Assembly: GCF_000739555.1 (NCBI RefSeq) | Contig: NZ_BBJN01000008.1 | Coordinates: forward strand, 1-64,000 | DNA length: 64,000 nucleotides | Source: Halolamina rubra | GTDB lineage: Archaea > Halobacteriota > Halobacteria > Halobacteriales > Haloferacaceae | Reading direction: 5' to 3' | Shown: positions 36,257-46,226 of the stretch, piece by piece | Layout: the number at the start of each line of letters is the position of its first letter | Numbering within the stretch: the first letter of the stretch is position 1 | Notes under the pieces: generated by a model | Database searches by the model: none | Told to the model about the DNA's origin: nothing | Seen by the model: the letters and a program-made list of their open reading frames with translations, nothing else | Program-made: the position numbers and the translations under genes

Positions 36257-37915
36257 ATGAGCCAACGACAGCGAGGCGGAGGCCAGCCCATGATTATCAT
36301 GGGTGAGGACTCCCAGCGAGTGAAGGACAAGGACGCGCAGGAGTACAACATTTCTGCGGCCCGTGCGGTCGCCGAGGCGGTACGCTCCACCCTCGGCCCG
36401 AAGGGGATGGACAAGATGCTCGTCGACTCGATGGGCGACGTGACCATCACCAACGACGGCGTCACCATCCTCGAGGAGATGGACATCGACAACCCGACGG
36501 CCGAGATGATCGTCGAGGTCGCCGAGACCCAGGAGGAGGAGGCCGGCGACGGGACGACGACGGCCGTCGCGATCGCGGGCGAGCTCCTGAAGAACGCCGA
36601 GGAGCTGCTCGAGCAGGACATCCACCCCACCGCGGTGATCAAGGGGTTCCACCTCGCGTCCGAGCAGGCTCGTGAGGAGGTCGAGGACATCTCGCGCGAC
36701 GTCGACCCGACCGACACCGAGCTGCTCGCGAAGGTCGCCGAGACGTCGATGACCGGCAAGGGCGCCGAGCTCGACAAGGAGCACCTCGCCCAGCTGATCG
36801 TCGAGGCCGTCGAGGCCGTCACCGTCGAGGCCGAGGACGGCAGCCACGTCGTCGACCTCGCGAACCTGAAAGTCGAGACCCAGAAGGGGCGTGCAGTCTC
36901 CGAGAGCGACCTGCTCAACGGCGCGGTCGTCTCGAAGGACCCCGTCCACGACAACATGCCGAGCGAGGTCGCGGACGCCGACACGCTGCTGCTCGACGCC
37001 GCGATCGAGGTCGACGAGGCCGACGTCGACACCAACGTCTCCATCGACTCGCCGGACCAGCTCCAGTCCTTCCTCGACCAGGAGGAGCAGGAGCTCCGCG
37101 AGAAGGTCGACGCCATCGCCGCGACCGGCGCGGATGTGGTGTTCTGCCAGAAGGGCATCGACGACCTCGCCCAGCACTACCTCGCGAAGGAGGGGATCCT
37201 CGCGGCCCGCCGCGTGAAGTCCTCGGACATCAGCTTCCTGAAGAACGTGCTCGGCGGCAACGTCGCCTCCAACTTCGACGACCTCAGCGCCGCCGACCTC
37301 GGCCACGGCTCCGTGCGCCGTGACGCCGAGGACGAGATGTTCTACGTCGAGGGCGACGACTCCCACGGCGTCACGCTGCTGCTCCGCGGCTCGACCGACC
37401 ACGTCGTCGACGAGCTCGAGCGCGGCGTCTCCGACGCCCTGGACGTCGTCGGCACCACCGTCTCGGACGGTCGCGTCGTCGCCGGCGGCGGCGCGATCGA
37501 GGTCGAGCTCGCCAGCCGCCTGCGCGAGTTCGCCGACAGCGTCACCGGCCGCGAGCAGCTCGCGGTCGAGGCGTTCGCCGACTCGCTGGAGCTCGTCCCG
37601 CGCGTGCTCGCCGAGAACGCCGGGCTCGACTCCATCGACACGCTGGTCGACCTGCGCGCGGCCCACGAGGCCGGCGACCAGACCGCGGGCCTGAACGTCT
37701 ACAGCGGCGAGGTCGAGGACACCTACGAGGCCGGCGTCGTCGAGCCGGCCCACTCGAAGGAGCAGGCCGTCTCCAGCGCCACCGAGGCCGCGAACCTCGT
37801 GCTCAAAATCGACGACATCATCGCGGCCGGCGACCTCTCGACCTCGGGCGACGAGGACGAGGGCGGTCCCGGCGGCGGCATGGGCGGTATGGGCGGCATG
37901 GGCGGCGCGATGTGA
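36257..37915 (+). CDS. cct: Thermosome subunit (group II chaperonin)
   Basis: A 552-residue chaperonin subunit. Key motifs are the N-terminal [40 protein letters not shown], the ATP-binding/catalytic [15 protein letters not shown] and ITNDGVTIL, the apical domain with helical lid, and [15 protein letters not shown]. The tail is Gly/Met-rich ([11 protein letters not shown]), typical of haloarchaeal Cct. It folds proteins in the cytoplasm in eight- or nine-membered double rings. ATG at 36257 is used; a TTG two codons upstream is unlikely. Confidence 0.97.
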   Translation: MSQRQRGGGQPMIIMGEDSQRVKDKDAQEYNISAARAVAEAVRSTLGPKGMDKMLVDSMGDVTITNDGVTILEEMDIDNPTAEMIVEVAETQEEEAGDGTTTAVAIAGELLKNAEELLEQDIHPTAVIKGFHLASEQAREEVEDISRDVDPTDTELLAKVAETSMTGKGAELDKEHLAQLIVEAVEAVTVEAEDGSHVVDLANLKVETQKGRAVSESDLLNGAVVSKDPVHDNMPSEVADADTLLLDAAIEVDEADVDTNVSIDSPDQLQSFLDQEEQELREKVDAIAATGADVVFCQKGIDDLAQHYLAKEGILAARRVKSSDISFLKNVLGGNVASNFDDLSAADLGHGSVRRDAEDEMFYVEGDDSHGVTLLLRGSTDHVVDELERGVSDALDVVGTTVSDGRVVAGGGAIEVELASRLREFADSVTGREQLAVEAFADSLELVPRVLAENAGLDSIDTLVDLRAAHEAGDQTAGLNVYSGEVEDTYEAGVVEPAHSKEQAVSSATEAANLVLKIDDIIAAGDLSTSGDEDEGGPGGGMGGMGGMGGAM

Positions 37916-38109
37916 GCTTAGGCGACTAGCCAACTCCCACCCTGCCCGACCGACCGCCGCATCGTTCGTCGATCACTCGTTCTCCCGTTTTCTCGCCCAG
38001 TAGCCGTCCGCTCGCGGATGCTGCTCAAGCGAGTTCTCACCGCGAACGAGCGAAGCGAGAGAGCGGGCCAAGAGCCGACCACAGGGAGGCTCGCAGGCTT
38101 TTGGTCGAG

Positions 38110-38144
38110 CTTTTGCCAGGGCCCTCCGGGGCCCGCAGCAAAAG
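38110..38144. repeat. Bipartite hairpin in the thermosome-lipoprotein gap
   Basis: CTTTTGC (38110-38116) pairs with GCAAAAG (38138-38144), and an inner GGGCCC pairs with a second GGGCCC around a 4-base loop. This CTTTTGC...GCAAAAG layout, after GAGCGAAGCGAGAG words, is a common haloarchaeal intergenic element. It may act as a terminator or RNA structure. Confidence 0.5.
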
Positions 38145-38192
38145 GTCGGTTCGCAGAAAGCACTTACCCCGAACGACCGAAACACCGCGACG

Positions 38193-39014
38193 ATGCCCTC
38201 CAGACGCGCGTATCTCGCGACACTCGCAGCCGCGGGGCTCGCCGGCTGCGTCGACGACACCCCGGGCACCGACAGCGAGTCCCCGACGGCCACCACGGCG
38301 CCCGGGACCCCCTCGGCGTCGGGCGTGACCGTCGAGGCCGCCGCCGTCCAGTACTCGTACCGCCACATCGAGAACGTGGACTGGAACGGGATCCAGCCAG
38401 CCGACGGCCAGTTCGTGTTCGTCACGATCGACGCGGGGCCGGCCGACACGCCCCCCTTGCCCGACGCGTTCTCGCTGGTCGCCGACGGCGAGCAGTACCA
38501 GCCCGTGGAACTGGCCCACGACATGCCCGTCGACCTCGACGTGCCCGGGGAGCGGTACTCGGACACCGACCACCGCGGCTGGCTCGTCTTCGAGACGCCG
38601 GCCGAACTCGACGCAGCACCGACGCTCCGCCTCGACGGCGAGGCCGGGTCGTGGGAGTGGGACCTCCCCACCGAGAGGGCGACCGCAGCCCCGCCTGAGT
38701 GGGAGTTCAGCGTCGACGTCCCGGCGACGGTCGCCCCCGAGAGCACGTTCGACATCACGATCACCGCCGAGAACGTCGGCGACGGCCCGGGCACGTTCCG
38801 CGGCGCCGTCAACTTCTCGTACCCCATGTACATGCCGCGGGGGTTCGCGATACCGCTCGAAGGCGGCGCGTCCGGCGCCGATTTCGTCGAAGCGGAGGTC
38901 GGCGACGCCGATTCCGGGAAAGAGATCGACTACGGCGTCCGGACGCCCGTCGAGACGCGGACCGTGACCGTCACCGTCGAGGGCCAGACGGCGACGGCCA
39001 CCGACGCCGACTGA
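38193..39014 (+). CDS. Haloarchaeal lipoprotein of unknown function
   Basis: A 273-residue secreted protein. The signal begins MPSRRAYLATLAAAGLAGC, with two Arg followed by a lipobox (LAGC), so it is likely a Tat-exported lipoprotein anchored at the Cys. After a Thr/Ser/Pro-rich linker come two beta-sandwich-like parts; the second (PATVAPESTFDITITAENVGDGPGTFRG) resembles a CARDB/DUF4352-type adhesion or binding fold. The function is unknown. Confidence 0.75.
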   Translation: MPSRRAYLATLAAAGLAGCVDDTPGTDSESPTATTAPGTPSASGVTVEAAAVQYSYRHIENVDWNGIQPADGQFVFVTIDAGPADTPPLPDAFSLVADGEQYQPVELAHDMPVDLDVPGERYSDTDHRGWLVFETPAELDAAPTLRLDGEAGSWEWDLPTERATAAPPEWEFSVDVPATVAPESTFDITITAENVGDGPGTFRGAVNFSYPMYMPRGFAIPLEGGASGADFVEAEVGDADSGKEIDYGVRTPVETRTVTVTVEGQTATATDAD

Positions 39015-39071
39015 CGCATCCGGCTCCACGGACCCGCGTACTTTTGCCGACGCCCGCCGCAGTCACGGGCG

Positions 39072-39560
39072 ATGGAGGAGGCCACCCACGACGAACTCGC
39101 GGGCGTCGTCGACCTGTTCGACGCGCTGACCCGCCCGGAGCTGGAGCAGGCGCTGGTCGAAGTCGCCTACCGCCGCGGCGCCGACGTGCGCGACGACGCG
39201 GTCGCCGCCGCCGTCGCCGAAGCCGTCCGGGAGTACTACCTGGTCGAACTCCCCGCCGACGCCGTGGCGGGCGAGGTGGACGCAGAGGCCGCGCTGGTCG
39301 TCGGCCCCGTCGCGTTCCCGATGCTCCCCGCGGAGGGGGAGGACCTGCCCCACATCCTCGACGTGCCCGAGCGCTCGATCGACCGTGCGGCCGCGGCCGA
39401 GCACGTCGCCGAGCGCCTGCGGGAGGAGACTGAGACGGTCGTCGACGACGGCGACGCCGAGCGCGCCGCGACGCTGATCGACGTGACGTACGACGCCGAG
39501 GCGTGGGGCTCGGTCGAACTGGAAGCGACCCGGGATCGCCTGCTCGCCCTCACGGACTGA
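39072..39560 (+). CDS. DUF7109-like haloarchaeal protein
   Basis: A 162-residue acidic soluble protein (DELAGVVDLFDALTRPELEQALVEVAYRRGADVRDDAVAAAVAEAVREYYLVEL...). The first 70 residues look like a helical, DNA-binding-like domain; the rest is uncharacterised. The pattern matches a haloarchaeal family that I recall as DUF7109. It lies 43 bases upstream of the Nudix gene and is probably co-transcribed. Confidence 0.65.
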   Translation: MEEATHDELAGVVDLFDALTRPELEQALVEVAYRRGADVRDDAVAAAVAEAVREYYLVELPADAVAGEVDAEAALVVGPVAFPMLPAEGEDLPHILDVPERSIDRAAAAEHVAERLREETETVVDDGDAERAATLIDVTYDAEAWGSVELEATRDRLLALTD

Positions 39561-39603
39561 GACCGACGAAGCGTTTTTGACCGACTGGCGCCGACAATCG
39601 CGT

Positions 39604-40203
39604 ATGGAACTCTCGGGGGTCGGCGGCTACGAGCCCGCGACGGTCGCCGACGCGGAGCGCTGGGCCAGCGTGCTCGCCCCGGTCGTCGACGGGGGCGACG
39701 AGCCCGCGCTGCTGTTCATCAAGCGCTCCGACGATCTCGGCTCCCACGCCGGCCAGATGGCGTTCCCGGGCGGCGGCCACGAGCCGTTCGACCCGGACCT
39801 CGTCGACACCGCCCGACGGGAGGCGTGGGAGGAGATCGGGCTCCGCGAGACCGAGCCCTCGATCGTCGGCCGGCTCGACGACACGACGACGACATCGGGC
39901 TACGCGATCCGCCCGTACGTCGCGCAGGTGCCCGACCGCACGTACGAGCCCGACGGCGTCGAGGCGGTCGAGGTCGCCAAGCTCCCCGTCTCGGCGCTGA
40001 CCGACCCCGCGAACTACGAGTCCGAGCGCCGCAAGCGCCCGGAGGTCGGCGACGTGCGCCTCCACTACTTCCACGTCGGCGACTACACCGTCTGGGGCGC
40101 CACCGGCCGGATACTGGTCCAGCTGCTCGAACTCACGACCGACTGGCGCGCGCCGGAGACCGTCGACCGTGTGGTGGAGCCTGAAGCCGAGTTCCCGGTG
40201 TAG
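39604..40203 (+). CDS. Nudix hydrolase, CoA-pyrophosphatase type
   Basis: A 199-residue Nudix enzyme. The Nudix box is GGGHEPFDPDLVDTARREAWEEIGL, with the extended spacing typical of the CoA-diphosphatase subgroup. LLFIKRSDDLGSHAGQMAFPGG just before it is the UPF0035-like CoA signature. It should hydrolyse CoA or its oxidised derivatives, or a similar nucleotide substrate. ATG at 39604 is chosen over a TTG farther upstream. Confidence 0.88.
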   Translation: MELSGVGGYEPATVADAERWASVLAPVVDGGDEPALLFIKRSDDLGSHAGQMAFPGGGHEPFDPDLVDTARREAWEEIGLRETEPSIVGRLDDTTTTSGYAIRPYVAQVPDRTYEPDGVEAVEVAKLPVSALTDPANYESERRKRPEVGDVRLHYFHVGDYTVWGATGRILVQLLELTTDWRAPETVDRVVEPEAEFPV

Positions 40204-40268
40204 GGCGTGACACAAGCCGGGGGTTGTTGCTACGCGGTGTTCAAGCCCGCAGAGCGCCACTACTGGGT

Positions 40269-40910
40269 ATGCCGACTCGACGATCCGTCCTCCGCGGTAG
40301 CTCCCTGCTGACGCTCTCCGCTCTCGCCGGCTGTGTCGCCGCACCCGTGGCCGACGGCGCGGGCTCGGATCTCCCGTCCGATAATTCCCCGGACGGCACC
40401 GACGACGACACCCGGCCGCGTGGGACGGGCGGGCCGGGCGTCACCCTCGCGAGCGTCGACGACGACCCGGAGGTCGCGCTCTCGATCGACGTGACGGTGA
40501 CCGAGGCGGTCGCGACCGACGACCACCCGCCCGGGCTCCGCGTCACTGTCACCAACACCGGCGACGCGCCGGCCGCGCTCGGCGAGGCCCGCGCGGCGGT
40601 GTTCGCCTACCAGTCCTCCGTGGACGAGTTCCTCGTCCTGCTCCCGGCCGGGGGCGACTACCCGGCCGACCCGGGCTGCTGGCGGCTGACCGAAGGCGTG
40701 GGGACGACCGAGGAGTACCGGACCGTCACGCTCGAGCCGGGGGAGCGCCACGCCGCCGACCTCGGACTGTACGCCGCAGGCGTCGAGGCGGACGCCTGCC
40801 TCCCCGTCGGCGAGCACCGGTTCGAGACGACGATGACGCGCTTCGACGACCCCGAGCGCCTCGACGGCGGCGAGTCGATCGACTGGGGGTTCTCGGTGCT
40901 GCTCGAGTGA
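40269..40910 (+). CDS. Putative Tat lipoprotein
   Basis: A 213-residue protein with the signal MPTRRSVLRGSSLLTLSALAGC: twin Arg, hydrophobic stretch and lipobox Cys. An Asp/Pro-rich linker follows, then an Ig-like beta domain (VALSIDVTVTEAVATDDHPPGLRVTVTNTGDAPAAL). It is probably anchored to the outer face of the membrane. Its function is unknown. It resembles the lipoprotein at 38193 only in general plan. Confidence 0.72.
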   Translation: MPTRRSVLRGSSLLTLSALAGCVAAPVADGAGSDLPSDNSPDGTDDDTRPRGTGGPGVTLASVDDDPEVALSIDVTVTEAVATDDHPPGLRVTVTNTGDAPAALGEARAAVFAYQSSVDEFLVLLPAGGDYPADPGCWRLTEGVGTTEEYRTVTLEPGERHAADLGLYAAGVEADACLPVGEHRFETTMTRFDDPERLDGGESIDWGFSVLLE

Positions 40911-41046
40911 GTCCCGACGACGACACGCTTATCCCGATGTGCGGGGTACGGGGGAGTGCATGGCCGCACAGGCGATGGATCGCGTTCCGCGATTCTAGAT
41001 CCGCGCAGTTCTCGTACAGCCACCGCAGTACCCAGGAGCTCTCGCT

Positions 41047-41880
41047 ATGAACACGCCCGACACCACCACGCCCGACAGCGCCAGCCAGCGAACCACGAGC
41101 GACGACAGTGTCGGGCCGTTCCCACGTGTCGGCATCGACGCCGTCGCGCTCAAGCCCGCGGAGGTCGACCTCGCCCGCGCGGCGGACCTCCCGGCGTCGA
41201 CGCTCGTCGTCGACTACGAGGGTCGCGAGACGTTCCCGGACACCGACACGCTCCGGGCGCTCGCCGAGACCGCGACGGTCCGGGTCACGACGCCCGTACG
41301 CGCCGACGGGCTCGACCCGCTGGGCGACGACTCGCTGTCGGCGTCGATCCCCGAGGGCGTCGGGCGGGTGCTCGTCGCCGGCCACGGCGCCTACCTCTCC
41401 GAGGAGGAGAGCCAGCGCGCCATCGCGCCGCGACTGGGCGAGGGGCGCGAGCAGCACCCAGACGCCTGGGTCGGCACCGAGGGCGTCGAGCGGATCGCGC
41501 TCGCGACCGGCGCGACCCAGTTCGAACTGCTCTCGCGCTCGACCGAGCGCGACGCCCGCGCGCTGCGGGCGGCCGGCTTCGACGGCGAGCTCGCGGTGTA
41601 CGCCCCCACCGTGCTGACCGACGCCGAGGACGAGATCCTCGACGCCGTCGGCGCGTACGTCTCCCGACGCGGCCCCGTTCGCCGCGCGCTCCCGGACGAC
41701 TGCGAGACCGACTCGTCGGCGACCGGCCGCGCCCGCGAGGTGCTGCTCGCCGCCAGCAAGGACTTCGCGATCGTCGGCGACGAGGCGACGGTCCGGGGCC
41801 GGGTCGAGGGGCTCCACGGCGCCGGCGTCGATGAGGTCGTCGGCTACCCCGCCCGCGGGCTGGACGAGCTGCTGGACTGA
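41047..41880 (+). CDS. Haloarchaeal protein of unknown function (DUF7388-like)
   Basis: A 277-residue soluble protein. The body (VGIDAVALKPAEVDLARAADLPASTLVVDYEGRETFPD...) has alternating strands and helices like a TIM barrel. The end, VGDEATVRGRVEGLHGAGVDEVVGYPARGL, resembles the C-terminus of luciferase-like or F420-dependent oxidoreductases. I recall this family as DUF7388. A cofactor role is possible but inferred. Confidence 0.6.
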   Translation: MNTPDTTTPDSASQRTTSDDSVGPFPRVGIDAVALKPAEVDLARAADLPASTLVVDYEGRETFPDTDTLRALAETATVRVTTPVRADGLDPLGDDSLSASIPEGVGRVLVAGHGAYLSEEESQRAIAPRLGEGREQHPDAWVGTEGVERIALATGATQFELLSRSTERDARALRAAGFDGELAVYAPTVLTDAEDEILDAVGAYVSRRGPVRRALPDDCETDSSATGRAREVLLAASKDFAIVGDEATVRGRVEGLHGAGVDEVVGYPARGLDELLD

Positions 41881-41900
41881 GCCCGCTTCCTTGCCGCCTT

Positions 41901-42668
41901 TTAGACGATACCCAGCTCCGCGAACAGCAGCGTGAGCACGGCCGCGTTGTAGAGCCCGTGGACCAGCACCGGCACCAGCAGCGCGCCCGTCCGCTCGTAC
42001 AGCCAGCCGAGCACGACGCCGATCGTCAGCCAGACCGGGATCGAGACGACCCCCGCCTCGGGGGCCGAGACGAGGTTCGGCAGGTGGACGAGCGCGAACA
42101 GCAGCGCGCTCCAGCCGACGGCACCCCAGGCGGAGAACGACCGACGGAGGTACCCCTGGACGACGCCGCGGAACAGGTACTCCTCGGCTGGCCCGACCAC
42201 GAGCAGCATCGCCGGCAGCAGCACCGCCAGCACCGCGACCGAGAGCTCCTCGGGCGCCGAGACGGCGGTCACGGGATCGACGCCGAGCAGTTCGCCCACC
42301 GCGAACGCCGTGCGGTTGAACGCGACCAGCCCCACGGTCGCGCCGACGACAAGCGCGGCGTCCCGGAGCTTCGACCGGTGGCGACCGATCCAGTCGACGA
42401 CGATCTCCGCGCCGTCGTCGGTCTGCCGGAACGCGTAGCCGACGACGACGAACCCCGCCTCCGCGGTCACGAGCAGCACGCCGACCAGCGCGGGGACCGC
42501 GGCGTCGGGGTTCGTGCCCGCGCCGACCAGCGCGCCGAGCAGGGTGCCGACCAGCCCGGTGACGGTGCTGACGACGAGCCCGCCGACGGCGAGGGTCAGC
42601 GCGATCACGAGCGCGATCGGACGGCCGGGTGCCTCGGACACGGCCGAGTACTCGTTCGGCGCCGACAT
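41901..42668 (-). CDS. CPBP-family intramembrane metalloprotease
   Basis: A 255-residue membrane protein with about eight helices. The CAAX-protease/bacteriocin-processing (Abi) motifs are GPAEEYLFRGVVQGYL, FALVHLPN and LVHGLYNAAV, giving the paired Glu, Arg and His residues of the active site. The substrate is not known; relatives process prenylated proteins or peptides. ATG at 42668 starts just before the first helix. It converges with the DUF7388-like gene. Confidence 0.9.
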   Translation of the reverse strand: MSAPNEYSAVSEAPGRPIALVIALTLAVGGLVVSTVTGLVGTLLGALVGAGTNPDAAVPALVGVLLVTAEAGFVVVGYAFRQTDDGAEIVVDWIGRHRSKLRDAALVVGATVGLVAFNRTAFAVGELLGVDPVTAVSAPEELSVAVLAVLLPAMLLVVGPAEEYLFRGVVQGYLRRSFSAWGAVGWSALLFALVHLPNLVSAPEAGVVSIPVWLTIGVVLGWLYERTGALLVPVLVHGLYNAAVLTLLFAELGIV

Positions 42669-42728
42669 GAATCTCGCGACCGTCTCGCCCCCGGCGTTTA
42701 AGCCCGCGCGGACGGAACGGACGACCGA

Positions 42729-43181
42729 ATGGAGGTCCGCGACGCCGTCGAGCGCGACGCGCCGGCGATGGCTGCCCTGACCGACGCCCCGGAGCCGGTG
42801 CTCCGGAACGTCGTCCACGAGCGGAGCGTCCGGGTGCTGGTCGGCGACAGCGAGAGCGCGGACGGCGGCGAGGCGACCGGCGCCGACGGCAAGCCTGCGG
42901 CGACCGATGACGAGCCCGATCTGCGCGGGTTTGTGAGCTTCGACGCCCGCGAGGACGCCGTGTTCGTCACCCAATTCGGCGGCGACAGCGACGCCTGCGA
43001 GCGCCTGCTCGCGGAGCCGATCGCGTTCGCTCGCGGGGCGGGGCTGCCGGTCGAGGTAGTGCTCCGCGAGGGCGACGACGCGATGCGGCTGGCCGTCGAG
43101 GCTGTGGGGTTCGACGCCGCGGGGTCCGGGCCGCGGTTCCGCGGCGACCCCACCCGACGCTACCGCTACGACCCGACGTAG
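42729..43181 (+). CDS. GNAT-like acetyltransferase
   Basis: A 150-residue protein with weak GNAT features: an N-terminal VRDAVERDAPAMAALTDAPEPVL, a central strand GFVSFDAREDAVFVTQFGG and helix ACERLLAEPIAFARGAGLPVEVV, then LAVEAVGFDAAG. The acetyl-CoA loop is poorly conserved, and a Gly/Asp-rich insertion (about 40-63) breaks the domain. An acyltransferase role is likely but not certain. Confidence 0.6.
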   Translation: MEVRDAVERDAPAMAALTDAPEPVLRNVVHERSVRVLVGDSESADGGEATGADGKPAATDDEPDLRGFVSFDAREDAVFVTQFGGDSDACERLLAEPIAFARGAGLPVEVVLREGDDAMRLAVEAVGFDAAGSGPRFRGDPTRRYRYDPT

Positions 43182-43246
43182 CGGGGTAGGGGGGAGAACG
43201 GCCGGAACGACGGCGTTCAAGTACGTCGGCGTCGGGAGTGAGACCA

Positions 43247-44425
43247 GTGAGTCACTCGACCGACGAGGAGCGCCTGTTCCGTGGCTACTCGGGGCGGCTG
43301 CTGCTCGTCATCTCGTTAGGGTGGGCGCTGCTGCAGGCCGGCCGACTGAGCATCTCCCCGCTGCTGACCGCGATCGCGGGCGACCTGCAGATCTCCAGCG
43401 GCGCCGCCGGCTTCGCGATCACGGTCGTCTGGGGGACGTACGCGATCCTCCAGTACCCCAGCGGCCGGCTCTCGGACCGGCTCTCCCGGACGACGCTGCT
43501 CGTCGCCGGCCTATCGCTGGCGGCGGTCGGCTTCCTCACCCTCTCGGCGGCGCCGACGTATCTCGCCTTCCTGTTCGGCGCGGTCGTCATCGGCGTCGGC
43601 GTCGGGCTCTATCCCACGCCGGCCCGGGGGATGGTGTCGGACCTCTTCGTGACCAAGCGCGGCCGCGCGTTCGGCCTCCACACGGGTTCGGGCGACGTTG
43701 GCGGGATCCTGGCCGCCGGGATCGGGACGGTCGTGCTCGCGGTGGCGACGTGGCGGGCGGCGTTCGCCCCGATCGCGATCGCGCTGCTGCTGATCGCGCT
43801 CCTGCTCCACGTCTGGAGTAACGAGGGGTACGAGCTCGCGAAGGTCGACCTCGCGGTCGGCGACACGTTCCGACGGATCCTCGGCGTCCCGCGGCTGCGC
43901 TGGCTGCTGTTCGCCTACGCGCTGTACGCGTTCACCTGGCAGTCGGCGACGGGCTTCCTCCCGACGTATCTCCGGGCGAAGGAGCTCTCGCCGGTCGTCG
44001 CGAACGCCTCCTTCGCACTGCTGTTCGTCGTCGGCGCCGTCGCGAAGCCGGTCGCCGGGGGGCTCGGCGACCGCGTCCCGCGGGGGCTGCTCGCCCCGGG
44101 CGTGTTGGTCGTCGCAGCGGTCGCACTGGTCGGCCTCGTGCTGGCGTCGACGCCCGCGGCGACGCTGCTCGCGGTCGGCGTGTTCGCCGCGGGGCTGCTG
44201 GCGTACCCGCCGGTGATGCAGGCGTACCTGATGGACTCGTTCCCGGGCGACAGCATGGGCGGCGACCTGGGCGCGATGCGCAGCGTCTACATCGGAATCG
44301 GCTCGCTGGGCGCGACCTACGTCGGCGTCGTCGCGCAGTACGTCGACTACGACACCGCGTTCACGGGGCTGGTGGGCTGCCTGCTTCTCAGTAGCGCGGT
44401 GATCGTGCTGCGCGGGCGGGAGTAA
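43247..44425 (+). CDS. Major facilitator superfamily transporter
   Basis: A 392-residue, 12-helix transporter. The MFS loop motif appears as YPSGRLSDRLSRTTLL and, in the second half, PVAGGLGDRVPRGLL. The first half has GVGVGLYPTPARGMVSDLF. The substrate is unknown. GTG at 43247 (SHSTDEERLFRGYSG) is preferred to a GTG nine bases earlier because the promoter-like TTCAAGTAC at about 43217 fits it better. Confidence 0.9.
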   Translation: MSHSTDEERLFRGYSGRLLLVISLGWALLQAGRLSISPLLTAIAGDLQISSGAAGFAITVVWGTYAILQYPSGRLSDRLSRTTLLVAGLSLAAVGFLTLSAAPTYLAFLFGAVVIGVGVGLYPTPARGMVSDLFVTKRGRAFGLHTGSGDVGGILAAGIGTVVLAVATWRAAFAPIAIALLLIALLLHVWSNEGYELAKVDLAVGDTFRRILGVPRLRWLLFAYALYAFTWQSATGFLPTYLRAKELSPVVANASFALLFVVGAVAKPVAGGLGDRVPRGLLAPGVLVVAAVALVGLVLASTPAATLLAVGVFAAGLLAYPPVMQAYLMDSFPGDSMGGDLGAMRSVYIGIGSLGATYVGVVAQYVDYDTAFTGLVGCLLLSSAVIVLRGRE

Positions 44426-44466
44426 CGGGGAGAAGTCGCGGTCGTAAGGTCGTTACAGCGTCTGCG

Positions 44467-45618
44467 TCAGCGGTCGTCGACCGGCGTCCACTCCGCCTCC
44501 TTCGCGCCGGTGTACTTCGCCCGCGGTCGGAAGATGCGGTTGTCCTCGAGCTGCTCGATCACGTGGGCGACCCAGCCGCCGACGCGGCTCATCGCGAAGA
44601 TGGGCGTGAACATGTCGACGGGGATGCCGAGCTGGTAGTACACGGTCCCGGAGTAGAAGTCGACGTTGGGCGCGAGCCCCTTCTCCGCGAAGCCGGCCTC
44701 CTCGACGAGGTACTGCTCGATGTCGTTGGCGTGGTCGTACCACTTGCGCTCGCCGGAGGCGTCGCCGAGCTCCCGGGACTTCTCCTCGAGGATCACCGCC
44801 CGCGGGTCCTTCACGTTGTAGACGCGGTGGCCGAAGCCGGGGATCTTCCGGCCGGCGTCGATGGCGTCTTTGACCCACTGAACCGGGTCCTTCGAGGAGT
44901 CCTCGACCTCCAGCAGCGTCTCCATCACGTCCTGGTTCGCGCCGCCGTGGAGCGGACCCGAGAGCGCGCCGACGCCGCCGGTGACCGCGGCGTACGTGTC
45001 CGCGAGCGTGGAGGCGATCACCATGGACGCGAACGTCGAGGCGTTGAGCCCGTGGTCGGCGTGGAGGATCAGCGCCATGTCCAGCGTCTCCTCGGCGACG
45101 GCGTCGGGCTCCTCGCCGGTGAGCATGTAGAGGAAGTTCCCGGCGTGGCTCAGCTCCTCCTTCGGCGCCAGGGGCTCCTCGCCGTCGCGCAGGCGCTGGT
45201 AGGCGGCGAGGATCGTCGGGATCTTCGCGGTGATGCGCCGGCCCTGTCGGAGGGTCGCGGCCTGGTCGTCGGGGTCGGCGTCGGGCTCGGGGTCGCTGGC
45301 CGACAGCATCGACGTCGCGGTCCGGAGCGCGGCCATCGGCTCCTCGTCGGCGGCGGCGAGATCCGCGAGCGTCGCCAGCACCTCGTCGTCGACGGCGCGC
45401 TCTTCGGCCATCGTCGTCGTGAACGAGTCGAGCTCGGACTCTGTCGGGAGCGAGCCGTGCCAGAGCAGGTAGAGCACCTCCTCGTAGGTCGCCTCTGCCG
45501 CCAGCGTCTCGATGTCGTGGCCGCGATAGATCAGCCGCCCCTCGTCCCCGTTGATGTAGCTGAGCTGTGACTCGGCGACGACGACACCTTCCAGGCCTTT
45601 CTGAACCTCTCCTGACAT
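44467..45618 (-). CDS. citZ: Citrate synthase
   Basis: A 383-residue type II citrate synthase of the archaeal/Gram-positive kind. Active-site His regions are visible: HADHGLNASTFASMVIAST, GPLHGGANQDVMETL and IPGFGHRVYNVKDPRA, with the Asp-containing FYSGTVYYQLGIP following. It condenses oxaloacetate and acetyl-CoA to open the TCA cycle. It is single, with a 260-base non-coding gap (45619-45879) upstream in which I see no gene. Confidence 0.96.
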   Translation of the reverse strand: MSGEVQKGLEGVVVAESQLSYINGDEGRLIYRGHDIETLAAEATYEEVLYLLWHGSLPTESELDSFTTTMAEERAVDDEVLATLADLAAADEEPMAALRTATSMLSASDPEPDADPDDQAATLRQGRRITAKIPTILAAYQRLRDGEEPLAPKEELSHAGNFLYMLTGEEPDAVAEETLDMALILHADHGLNASTFASMVIASTLADTYAAVTGGVGALSGPLHGGANQDVMETLLEVEDSSKDPVQWVKDAIDAGRKIPGFGHRVYNVKDPRAVILEEKSRELGDASGERKWYDHANDIEQYLVEEAGFAEKGLAPNVDFYSGTVYYQLGIPVDMFTPIFAMSRVGGWVAHVIEQLEDNRIFRPRAKYTGAKEAEWTPVDDR

Positions 45619-45879
45619 AGGCTAAGGGTTGGACGGGTCGACGAAAAAGCGTTGCCGTTCCGGGCGATGAGGTTGGGGATCTCCCGTCGGACGCCCCCGT
45701 CGGCCGATAACTCTCGCCTCACGACCGGCTGCGTCGTGACGTTTCGGCGTCCGGCGTGGCGTCCGACCCACCCAGCAGCGGGGGCTGCAGTCCGGGACGG
45801 AAGCCACTACGGAGCTCCTCGTCGACCGCCTCGCTGTCTGTCGTCGACACCGCAGTCGACCGCCGCGAGAGCCGGGTCG

Positions 45880-46170
45880 CTACGCCTCCTCGTGGACGAG
45901 TCGCACCAGCGAGACCAGCGTCAGCAGCGTCGTCACTAGCAGCGCCGCGGCGCTGGCGAGCACGACGGAGAGCAGCAGAAACCAGCCCGTCTCCCCGAGG
46001 ATCGGGAACTCGCGCGTACCCGCGAACGGGCCCGCAGCGCGGCCGAGGCGGAACACGTACGCCAGCACGGCCAGCGCCACGCCCGTCGCGGCGCCGACGG
46101 CGGCGTTGCGCCGCACCGACAGCGCCTCCAAAAGCGGCGCGACCGACGGCTCGGACGGTTCCTCGCTCAT
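45880..46170 (-). CDS. Small two-helix membrane protein (DUF7536-like)
   Basis: A 96-residue protein with two hydrophobic segments (AAVGAATGVALAVLAYVFRLG and GWFLLLSVVLASAAALLVTTLLTLVSL). I recall a similar haloarchaeal family as DUF7536, with moderate certainty. ATG at 46170 is chosen over a farther in-frame start. It lies 56 bases downstream of the DUF99 gene. Confidence 0.6.
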   Translation of the reverse strand: MSEEPSEPSVAPLLEALSVRRNAAVGAATGVALAVLAYVFRLGRAAGPFAGTREFPILGETGWFLLLSVVLASAAALLVTTLLTLVSLVRLVHEEA

Positions 46171-46226
46171 TAGCGGCGGTTGGTCGCGCCGGGGTTTATC
46201 GGCGTCGCTCCGGCTCGCCGACGCTG

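Noticed and set aside
40911-41046. Possible tRNA between the lipoprotein and DUF7388-like genes
   Set aside because: No acceptor stem or T-loop consensus could be paired. No tRNA was found elsewhere in the window either.
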